From: DLKC01 sp002478885
GTDB lineage: Bacteria > Bacteroidota > Bacteroidia > Chitinophagales > Chitinophagaceae
Direction of reading: 5' to 3'
Assembly (NCBI GenBank): GCA_046329585.1
Contig: JAXLUI010000002.1
Location: 620,001 to 684,000 of the forward strand
Length of the DNA stretch: 64,000 nt
The translations under genes were made by a program, and so were the position numbers. Below the pieces are notes generated by a model. That model was not told the origin of the DNA, made no database searches, and saw only the letters and a program-made list of their open reading frames with translations. This document shows positions 7,876-19,800 of the stretch, one piece after another. Each line of letters begins with the position of its first letter. The stretch's first letter is position 1.

Positions 7876-10800
7876 ATGAAGACATTTCTACATAAATCCG
7901 CAATATTCTCCATTGTTTTTTTAATGGCGAATTTGTGTTTGATAGATATGGTCCATGGCCAAGTTACTCAACCAGTTGCATGGACAAAAGCATATGATGT
8001 GGCTGCGGCAACAGGAAATACTACAAGTTTTGCCATTCCGAGCGGCTCCAACCGTATTTTAGTGGTCGGAGTCACAGCAAGCAATACTGCATCTTCCACC
8101 TATACATTAAGCACACTCACTTACGGAGGCCAGAATTTAACCGCTGCAACGAGTAACCTGGGTTCAAGTGGGCATGCCCATACTGCACTTTATTTTTTAA
8201 AAGACAATGCAGTAATGGACAACACGTCCAGGCCGCTGGTAATTACGCTTAGTGCGGCACCTGTAAATATGACTGTCTGGTATGCTGTTTTTGCCGGAGT
8301 TGATCAAACGCCGGCAACGTACACAAATGGCAACGGCTTTACCAATACCAGTGGTAGCGGACCGGCAGCACTAAGCGCGGCAATGTCTATAAATGCAAAT
8401 GAACAGGCTATTTATATTTCAAGCATACAAAATGCTACTAATACAACTATTCCAACTTATACGATAAATGGAAGTTGGGCAAGTGGGGGAACAAATACAG
8501 GAACAAATGCCCCTGGGGGAGAAGCATGGAAAAATGAAGTTGCAACCAGAACGATACCAGGAACAAGTACTACCGACGCGGCTACTACTTCAGCTTTAGC
8601 ACCCACGAGCAACGAACGCTATGCAATGTCGGCAATGAGTTTACCCACAGCCGTTTCCCTGACTGCATCTTCTTTAACGACATTTGGCAATATCTGCACG
8701 AACATTACAGCCGGACCCAATTCTTTCACAATTACTGGCACAAATCTTAGTGCAGCAAACATAACGGTAGGCGCTTTGAGTGGTTATAGTTATTCAACCA
8801 CAGCAGGTGGCGTTTACACAACGTCCTTATCACTGACCCATGCAGCAGGGGCCTACTCCCAGCAGATATTCGTGAAATTTACGCCTACGGCTGTTCAATC
8901 GTATAATGGCAATATACAAGTAGGTGGCGGTGGCGCTTCTACAATAAATGTTGCAGCAAGCGGGAGTGGAGTTACAGCGCTGTCGGGGCTTACTTACACC
9001 GTTCCAACTGCGACATACTGTATTGGCACTCTGATAAGTTCAAATACAGTTTCAGCGATTACAGGAGGTGGTACTATTACGTATTCTGTGAGTCCAGTGT
9101 TACCTACCGGTTTAAGTTTAAATACCAGCACGGGTGCTATTACAGGAACACCTACCTCAGCCTCAGCGGCTACTAACTATACAATCACTGCCAGCAATGG
9201 ATCCTGTTCAACTACTGCAACAGTAAGTATTACCGTTAGCACAGCGCCATCAATAACCGCACAGCCTGTTGCACAAACAGCATGTTCAACACCAGGCACA
9301 GCCAGCTTTACTGTTGCTGCTGCGGGTACAGGCCTCACCTACCAGTGGCGCCTGAATGGGGTGAACCTAAGTGATGGCGCCAATGTAGCCGGTTCAACAA
9401 CGGCTACGCTCAGTTTATCCAATCTCACCAGTGCCAATACGGTTATCGCCACATCCGGGTATGATTGCATTGTAACAGGTGCAGGTTCATGCTCGGTTAC
9501 TTCAACAAGGGTGGCGCTGACCGTGAATACAGTCCCGTCCATCGGAACCCAGCCTACAGATCAAACAGCATGTTCAACACCGGGCACAGCCAGTTTTACT
9601 GTTGCCGCTGCCGGTACAGGTTTGACTTACCAGTGGCGCCTGAATGGCGTGAATCTTGTCAATGGTGTCCAGGGCAATGGGTCTACCGTTTCAGGTGCTA
9701 CTACCAATACGCTTTCCTTATCAACACTCACGACTGCAAATACTGTAGCCGCCGCTGCAGGATATGACTGCATCGTAAGTGGTACTGCTCCCTGTGCTGC
9801 CGCAACCTCAACAAGTGTAGCACTCACCGTTAACACAGCACCATCAATAAGCGCACAGCCCGTTGCACAAATAGCATGCTCTAACCCGGGTACAGCAAGC
9901 TATACCATAACCGCTGCCGGTACAGGTTTAACTTACCAGTGGCGCCTGAACGGGGTGAACCTGGTTGATGGAGCCAATGTATCTGGTTCAAACACGGCTA
10001 CGCTCAATTTAACCAATCTCACCAGTGCTAATACGGCAGCTACCGCATCAGGGTATGATTGTGTTGTAACAGGTGCCGGTTCATGTGCTGTTACTTCAAC
10101 AAGGGTGGCGCTTACCGTGAATACAGTTCCGTCCATCGGAACCCAGCCTACAGATCAAACAGCATGTTCAACACCGGGCACAGCCAGTTTTACTGTTGCC
10201 GCTGCCGGTACAGGTTTGACTTACCAGTGGCGCCTGAATGGGGTGAATCTTGTCAATGGTGTCCAGGGCAATGGGTCTACCGTTTCAGGAGCTACCACCA
10301 ATACGCTTTCCTTATCAACACTCACGACTGCAAATACTGTGGCCGCTGCTGCAGGATATGACTGTATCGTAAGTGGTACTGCTCCCTGTGCTGCCGCAAC
10401 CTCAACAAGGGTGGCGCTCACCGTGAATACAACTCCATCCATCAGTTCACAGCCCGTTGCACAAACAGCCTGTTCAACTCCCGGCACAGCAAGCTTTACC
10501 ATAACTGCTGCGGGTACAGGCCTCACTTACCAGTGGCGCCTGAATGGGGTGAACCTAAGTGATGGCGCTAATGTAGCCGGTTCAACAACGGCTACGCTCA
10601 GTTTATCCAATCTCACCAGTGCCAACACGGTAGCTGCTGCATCCGGGTATGATTGCATTGTAACAGGTGCAGGTTCATGCACGGTTACTTCAACAAGGGT
10701 GGCGCTCACCGTGAATACAGTCCCGTCCATCGGAACCCAGCCTACAGATCAAACAGCATGTTCAACACCGGGCACAGCCAGTTTTACTGTTGCTGCCTCC

Positions 10801-13800
10801 GGTACAGGTTTGACTTACCAGTGGCGCCTTAATGGTGTAAACCTTGTCAACGGCACTAATATTGCCGGCGCCACTACAGCTACGCTCAGCCTATCAAACC
10901 TGACCAGTGCCAATACTGTGGCCGCTGCTGCAGGATATGACTGTATCGTAAGTGGTACTGCTCCCTGTGCTGCCGCAACCTCCACAAGGGTGGCGCTCAC
11001 CGTGAATACAACTCCATCCATCAGTTCACAGCCCGTTGCACAAACAGCCTGTTCGACTCCCGGCACAGCAAGCTTTACCATAACTGCTGCGGGTACAGGC
11101 CTCACTTACCAGTGGCGCCTTAATGGGGTGAACCTGGTTGATGGCGCCAATGTAGCCGGTTCAACAACGGCTACGCTCAGTTTATCCAATCTCACCAGTG
11201 CCAATACAGTAGCTGCCGCATCCGGGTATGATTGTGTTGTAAGTGGTGCTGCTCCCTGTGCTGCCGTAACTTCAACAAGGGTGGCGCTCACCGTAAATAC
11301 GATTGCAACTATTAGTGGACAGCCAGCCAATCAAACAACCTGCGCAGGTACAGCAAAAACGTTTAGTGTGACGCTATCAGCAGGAACCACCCCCACTTAC
11401 CAGTGGCAATATTTTAATGGTGCTACCTGGAATAATGTGGTTACCGGAACACCTGCAAATATTACTTACAGCAACGCCACCACAGCTACACTAACCGTAA
11501 CACCAGGTGCAGCAGCTGTCAATGGCACTTACAGCTATCGTTGCGTAGTAAGTGTAAATGGCTGTTCTGTAACAAACAGCAATACAGCAACGCTCCAGGT
11601 TTATGCGACGCCGACAACAGCGGTAGCAGGCACAGATCAGACAATATGTACAACAACCTCCAATACCGTACTAGCAGCTAATACACCTGTTAATGGCAGT
11701 GGATCATGGTCGATTACGAGTGGGCCCAGTACATCATTATCGCAGTTTAGTAACGTAAATAGTCCGAATGCGGTATTCACACCTGCGGGAGGAACCGGAA
11801 CCTACGCATTGGCCTGGACTATATCCAACGGCCCCTGCTCCGTTTCAACAGATGCCGTAAATATTGTAGTAAACACAGCAGCATCCATTAGCGGGCAGCC
11901 AACCAATCAAACAACCTGTGCAGGTACAGCAAAAACATTTACTGTAACTGCGGGTGGCACGGCCCCTGGTTATCAATGGCAGTATAGTCCGGACAACTCC
12001 ACCTGGTCTAATGTTACCAATGGCACACCTGTAAACATTACCTATGCCAACGGATCAACTTCCACACTGACAGTAACACCGGCTGCGGCAGCAGCTAATG
12101 GAACGTATTATTACCGATGTGTGGTAAGTGTAAGTGGTTGTTCCAGTGTAAACAGCAACTCAGCAACACTCCAGGTATACGCAACGCCAACAACCGCAGA
12201 CGCCGGCCCTGATCAGGCAATATGTTCCAACACCGCCAGCACGTTGCTTGCAGCCAATGCCCCGGTCAATGGCACCGGCGCATGGTCAATCACCAGTGGC
12301 CCGAGTACCTTACTAACCCAGTTTAGCAATCTGAGCAGTCCGACAGCAACTTTCACCCCTGCTGTAACAACGACGGGTACCTATGTCCTGGTTTGGACAA
12401 TATCTAATGGAAGCTGCAGCGCTTCAACTTCTTCAATAAATATTACTGTAAATCCAATTCCTACAGGATCACTGGTGGCTACAGAAACTTCAGGGATTAC
12501 GAACAATGATAATATTATCTGTACCGGAGCGGCTGTTAAATTCACAGCGACGGCAGGTTATGCTGCTTATACATTCAAAGTAAATGGCACTACCGTTCAA
12601 AGCGGGATCTCAAATATTTATAATACCTCAACGTTAGCCAATGGGGCATCCGTAACGGTCGACGTAGCCAACACGCTCAATTGCGGTACTACATTCGGAC
12701 CAATTGTTATTACCGTAAATCCTTTGCCTACCGGAACACTTACAGCCACAGAAAATTCCGGCACCGTAAATGATAACATTATCTGCCAGGGAGATGCTGT
12801 TACTTTTACCGCGACTGCCGGATTCAGTAACTACAATTTCAAAGTGAATGGTTCGGCGGTTCAAAGCAGTTCATCCAACACCTACACTACGACAACGTTG
12901 ACGAATGGTTCATCCATTACGGTAGATGTCACCAATGCAAATGGATGTTTATCAACGTTTGGTCCCCAGGCAATTACCGTAAATGCCTTGCCTGCAGGAA
13001 CGCTTACCGCAACTGAAACGTCCGGCAATGCCAATAACGATAATGTGGTTTGTGTGGGTGACAATATAACTTTTACCGCAAGCGCCGGGTTTACCAGTTA
13101 TAATTTCAAAGTAGACGGCGTAAGCCTTCAAAGTGGTGTTTCCAATACCTTTAGTACAGCGCCTTTAGCTGCGGGAACCCGTTTTGTAACAGTCGACGTT
13201 GTTAATTCAAACGGATGTATATCAACGTTCGGTCCTTTGACCGTAGTTGTCCGTGCACTTCCGAATCCTACTCTTGCTGCAACAGAAACCTCTGGTATAC
13301 CTAATAACAATACAATATGTGCGGGTGCCAACGTAGTGTTTACGGCTACACCTGGCCTGGCGAATTATATTTTTAAAGTAAATGGTATAACTGTACAAAA
13401 CAGCTCTTCAAATATTTTTAGCAGCACATCACTCTCGAACAATGATAATGTTACCGTTGACGCCAGAAATGCAAATGGTTGTTCGAAGACGTCCAGCGGC
13501 GTCGTGATTACTGTGTTTGATTTACCTACAGGCACACTTGCGGCGACCGAAAATTCCGGTATTGCCGACGATAACGCGATTTGTCCCGGAACAAATGTCC
13601 TATTCACCGCCACTGCAGGATTTAGTAATTATGATTTTAAAGTGAATGGCATCATGGTACAAAACGGCGCTGCAAATACCTTTAACAGCAGCAGCCTGAC
13701 AAACGGGGCTTCCGTTACTGTAGATGTAACAAATGCCAATGGTTGTATATCATCATTCGGGCCGGTAATAATAACAGTGAATCCATTACCTGGTGGTGTC

Positions 13801-16800
13801 CTTACCTTTTTAGAAAATTCAGGCAATCTAAGCAATGATGGTATCATTTGCGCTGGCGCCAACGTAAATTTTACCGCACCTGCCGGTTTTGCCAATTACG
13901 ATTTCAAAGTAAATGGAACCACTGTTCAAAGCGGTGTTTCAAACATTTATAATTCCACCACCCTCACGAATGGTGCTGCAGTTACTGTGGACGTAACGAA
14001 CGCCAACAGTTGCTCAGCCACATTGAACACCATAACCATTACTGTGAAGGCACGGCCAACCGGTTCTCTGACTGCGTCAGAAAATTCCGGCACTGCGAAC
14101 GACGGTGTTATATGTGCAGGTGACAACGTGGTGTTTACTGCGACTGCAGGTTTTAGCAACTATGATTTTAAAGTTAACGGTATAAGCGTGCAGAACAGTG
14201 CCTCTAATGTTTTTAGTACCGCCAGCCTTGCTGACAATGATATCATCACTGCTGATGTTACCAATTCCAACAGCTGCGGATCATCGATTGGACCGATCGT
14301 TATAACCGTAAACGCGCTTCCGACCGGCACTCTTGTTGCGAGCGAAGCTTCCGGCACGACGAGTGATGACGATGTTATCTGTGCCGGAGATGCTGTGGTA
14401 TTTACTGCAAGTGCTGGCTTTGTCAACTATGATTTCAAAGTAAACGGCGTAAGTGTGCAAAACGGGGGGGCTAATACATTCAACAGCAGCGTGCTTGCAG
14501 ACAATGACCAGGTGACTGTAGACGTCACTAACGCGAATGGTTGCATATCTTCATTTGGCCCAGTCATAATCACGGTTAAGGCACTACCGGCAGGCACACT
14601 TACCGCGAGTGAAACGTCCGGTACTACCAATGACGACGCTGTTATTTGTGACGGGTCGAGTGTCGCGTTTACAGCAACAGCAGGTTTCAACAATTATGAT
14701 TTTAAAGTAAATGGTGTAAGTGTACAAAACAGTGCTTCCAATACATTTAGCAGCAATAGTCTTGCAAACAATGACCAGGTAACCGTTGATGTAACAAATG
14801 CGGATGGTTGCACGTCTTCTTTTGGCCCAATCGTTATTACCGTAAATGCTTTACCCAACCCGACACTTACTGGTCCAAATCCTATTTGTCTTGGTTCAAC
14901 CGACAATGTTTATACAACCGAAAGCGGCCAATTTAATTATGCATGGAACGTGGTAAATGGTACTGTTACTGCCGGGGGTACCAGTTTGGATAACAGTATC
15001 ACTGTTTCCTGGTTATCGGCCGGGGCTAAATCAATCAGTATCAACTATACCGATGCAAACGGATGTGCAGGCGCAACTTCAGCAACGGTTGTTAATGCAG
15101 TGGGTGCATCCCCAACCATAACGGGGCCGCGACCGGTATGTCAAAATTCTACCGGTAATATATATACCACTGAAACCGGTAAGACAGACTATACCTGGAA
15201 CGTGAACGGCGGTATAATAGCCTCCGGTGGAAGCCTGACCGACAATACCATCACGATCACCTGGAATACAGCCGGTGCTAAATCCGTTTCTGTCAATTAT
15301 ACTGACATCAATGGTTGTGATGCAGCGTCTCCAACCATCTACGGTGTAACTGTGAACCCGGCGCCAACGGTTATTACCCATAATCCGGCAGCTGTATGTT
15401 CCCCACTTACTGTTAACTTAACTGCCAATGCTGTGCATGCAGGATCAACGGCAGGCCTGACTTATACTTACTGGATGGATGCGGCAGCAACGATAGCTTA
15501 CGCAACCCCGGCTACAGCCGGAGCGGGTACTTATTATATCAAAGGAACCACGGCTGCGGGATGTTTTGATATTAAACCGGTAACCGTTACTGTTAACCCT
15601 ACCCCGGCGTTGATGATTACCAACCCCGCGGCAGTATGTTCACCATCCACCGTTGACTTAACAGCGGCTGCGATCACAGCAGGCTCCACAACAGGTTTAA
15701 CTTATACCTATTGGACGAATGCGGGAGCAACCGTAGCTTATCCTACACCAACAACCGCCGGAGCTGGAACTTATTATATTAAAGGAGTGACTGCAGCAGG
15801 TTGTTTTGATATTAAGTCAGTGACAGTAACCGTTAACCCGACGCCAACCGTTATCACCCACAACCCTTCAGCGGTTTGCTCCCCCGGAACTGTTAACCTT
15901 ACCCTGGCAGCAATAACGTCGGGCTCTACTGCTGGCTTATCTTATAGTTACTGGACTGACGCAGCAGGTACCATTGCCTATCCGACCCCGACTACAGCCG
16001 GCGCCGGCACTTATTATATCAGAGGCACTACCGCCTCAGGCTGCTCTGACATTAAAGCTGTAACCGTAACGGTAAACCCGTCACCTACAGTGGTTATTAA
16101 TAATCCCGCGGCCGTTTGCTCTCCTGCTACCATTAACCTAACTGCAGCGGCTGTTACAACAGGTTCTACTACCGGTTTAACATACACTTACTGGACGGAC
16201 GCCGATGCAACAGCAGCTTATGCCACTCCTGCTACAGCAGGTGCGGGTACCTATTATATCAAGGGAACCACTGCCGCAGGATGTTTTGATATCCAACTGG
16301 TGATTGTAACTGTTAATCCGACACCAACCGTCGTAATCACTAATCCGGCACCCGTTTGTTCCCCGGGAACAGCTAATTTAACCGCAGGTGCGGTAACAGC
16401 AGGTTCAACAGCCGGACTGACCTACACGTATTGGAAAGATGCGGCGGCGACTTTATCCTATACAACGCCATCTACCGCCACTGCAGGCACCTATTATATT
16501 AAAGGAACGACAGCAGCTGGGTGTTATGATATTAAACCTGTAACTGTGACCGTCAATCCGTTGCCAACGGCGACCATCAGCGGGACGGCATCTGTATGCC
16601 AGAGCGGAACAGCGCCAATCATCACTTTTACAGGTGCAACAGGAACAGCCCCTTATACTTTTACGTATAAAATTAACGCAGGTGGAAACTTAATAGTAAC
16701 ATCTGCGGGCAGCACTGCAACGGTGTCGCAACCAACGGGAACCGTCGGTGTCTTTACCTATACACTGGTGAGCGTTTCTGATAATAACGGATGCTCGCAG

Positions 16801-19800
16801 TCACAAAGTGGAAGTGCTGCTATCACGGTAAATGCTCCCCCTGTGATCACTTCTGTGATTGCAACTCCTTCTGCTATTTGCCTCGGTGGGTCCAGTAATC
16901 TTGTGGTATCTGCACCGACCGGTGGAGCAACTACGATCGTCAATTATGATTTTAACAGCGGAACAAGTTTCGCAACGCTGGCACCAACACTGGCCTCAGG
17001 CATAACCAGTACAGTTTCGGGCACTGCGGTTTGGGGAACTACAGCAGGCAGTACCGCAACGGTTCCGAATGCCTTTACAGCTAACCCGACGGCTGGAAAT
17101 GCAATCACGACGATTCCCAACAAAAACTGGATATTTACGCTGGGTGGAACATCACTTTCCAGCTACAAAACTTTCAAAATATATTATGAGGCAAGCAGAA
17201 ATAATGGTGGCTCAAACACAGTTACCGTGTCTTACAGTTTGAACGGGGGTGCGTTCACAACTACAGGAATTACCACATCCGTAGGCGCAAATGCTTTAAC
17301 CCTTACAAATGCAGGGACCTGGTATGAAGCAGTTCTAAACCTGCCTGCCGCAACAGATAATCCGTCCAGCTCACTTGCCTTTCAGCTTACCGTTGCAAAC
17401 ACTGGCACGGGCAACGTACAGATAGATAATTTCCAGGTACAGGCTTCCCTTCCTGCAGTTGCTTACAACTATTCCTGGACAGCCGCACCTTCAGCTTCTG
17501 CGGGCCTGCCGGCAAATGCAGGTAATCCATTGCCTACCAATTCTTCCATTAGTGTAACACCAACAGCAGCCGGCTCTATCGTTTATACAGCTGCCGTTAC
17601 AAATGCAGCGGGCTGCACATCTACGCAAAATGTGACCTTAACAGTAAACCCACTCCCCGTTGTAACAGTCGTAGCGGACTATTGCGTTGTTGCCGGAAAA
17701 GTGCGCTTAACTGCAACCTCTTCAGTAGCCGGCTCTACATTTTTATGGAGTACAGGTGAAACTACGTCAGTGATAGATGTCGACGTTTCCGATTTTTATA
17801 CAGTTGTAGCAACTTCACCTGCAGGTTGTACTGGTAGTGGCTCCATCAGCGTTGCCCAGGACCTGGTGGTAAATGGCGATTTCACAAGTGGCAACACAGG
17901 TTTTACAAGTGATTACAATTACAAACCCGATCTTCCTGGCCTTGTGCCGGCAGGTCAGGGCGAACTGTATGATGACAGTGGAAATAATGGCTATTCCGTG
18001 TCAACCAACGGACAAAATGTTCATACTAACTTCTGGGGGCAAGACCATACGGGTAATACCAGTGGGGCAAGAAACTTCATGCTGGTTAACGGGCATGGCA
18101 ATACACTTGTAATATGGAAACAGACCGTCAATGTTCTTCCAAATACAACGTATTATTTTTCTGCATGGGCAATGAGTTTAAACAGTGCCGGCAATAATGC
18201 ACAATTAAGGTTCAGCGTAAACGGAACGCTTGTCGGGACGACCGCGATTCTCTCTAACCATGGTGAAACCGCCGGATCCGCAGATAATTGGACAAGGTTT
18301 TACGGCACCTGGACTTCCGGGCCGACTACGACAACCGCTAATATTTACATCAATGATTTGCAAGCCGCTTTAGGTGGAAATGATTTTGGCCTGGACGATA
18401 TCTCATTTGGCACGCTGTCCACTTTCATCAACCTGGAATCAGCACCCGGAACGGATGGGCAAACTGTTTGTGCCAACACGCCATTGACTGATATCGTTTA
18501 TTCAGTAGGAAGTACAGCATCAGGTCCTACTATTACCGGCCTGCCCCCAGGACTTACCACTTCGTTTAATGGTATTTACTTCTTTATAAAGGGAACGCCG
18601 ACGCAAACAGGTACGTTTGCCTATACGATTACAACGACCGGCACCTGTAACCCTACCAGTGCAACCGGAACAATAACCGTGCAGGCACAAACACTCGACC
18701 TATCGTCGGGAAGTACATCTCAAACTCCTTGTATTAATACGCCAATATCAAATATCGTGTTTGCTGTAGGCGGAACGGCAACCGGCGCATCGGCTACTGG
18801 TCTGCCTCCGGGAGTTACCGGCGTTTATAGTGCCGGTGCCTTTACGCTTAGCGGTACTCCCAACACTGCGGGAACCTATAATTACACCATTACAACGTCT
18901 GGAACCTGCTCGTCGGTTACTGCAACCGGAACCATAACAGTTAAAGCAGCCCCTACGGCGGTTCTTAGCGGATCGCAGATTATTTGTGGCGGAACGGCAA
19001 CATTGTCGATGGCAGTTACCGGTTCCGGCACCCTATCAGGAACTTTATTGCCAGGCAATATCCCTTTCAGCGGAACAGCTCCAAGCATATCGGTTAATGT
19101 GAGCCCGTCGGCGACCACTACCTATACTATCGGCACCCTGACCAATGGAGGCTGTAACCCTAGTGGAACAGATATCAGTGGCAGTGCAACAATAACAGTA
19201 CCGTCGGGCACTCCGGGACTTTGGACCGGCCTGGCCGATAACGATTGGTTTAACTGCCGGAACTGGGCCGATGGCAAAGTGCCTACTATCTCCGTTGATG
19301 TAACTATACCAATAACGGCCCAGGCGCCATATATAACCAACTCAGGCGCTGTTTGTAAAAATCTTACGGTAGATGGAGGCTCACTGAACTTCTTCTCTTC
19401 TCTCGGCTACCTGACCGCCGCTGGAAACGTATCAATAGTAAATGCCGGAACAATTGATATGTCACTCGGTGGAGGCGTTATCGAGGTGCAGGGAGACTGG
19501 GACAACCAGGTAAATGCTGTTGGCAAAGGGTTTAAATACGGCACAGGATCGGTATATTTTACCGGTTCATCAACGCAGGGAATAAGTTCAGTGAATGCAA
19601 CAGAGTTATTCTACAGTATACAGATCAATAAGCCAGCTGGTAATGTAAACCTCAACACAAGCATCTCGGTTAACCGAAACCTTGTTTTAACCAAAGGAAT
19701 CTTCACAACCGGCGATCATTTGTTCACATGGTCCAATAGTGGGGGAACACTTACAGCGCCTAATACACCGTGGGTTACCGGAAATACCACTTACAGCAGC

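Noticed and set aside
9339..11330. Series of minus-strand frames of 67-101 codons in giant gene 1
   Set aside because: They recur with the repeat period and mirror the coding strand codon pattern; they are antisense shadows of the Ig-like array.
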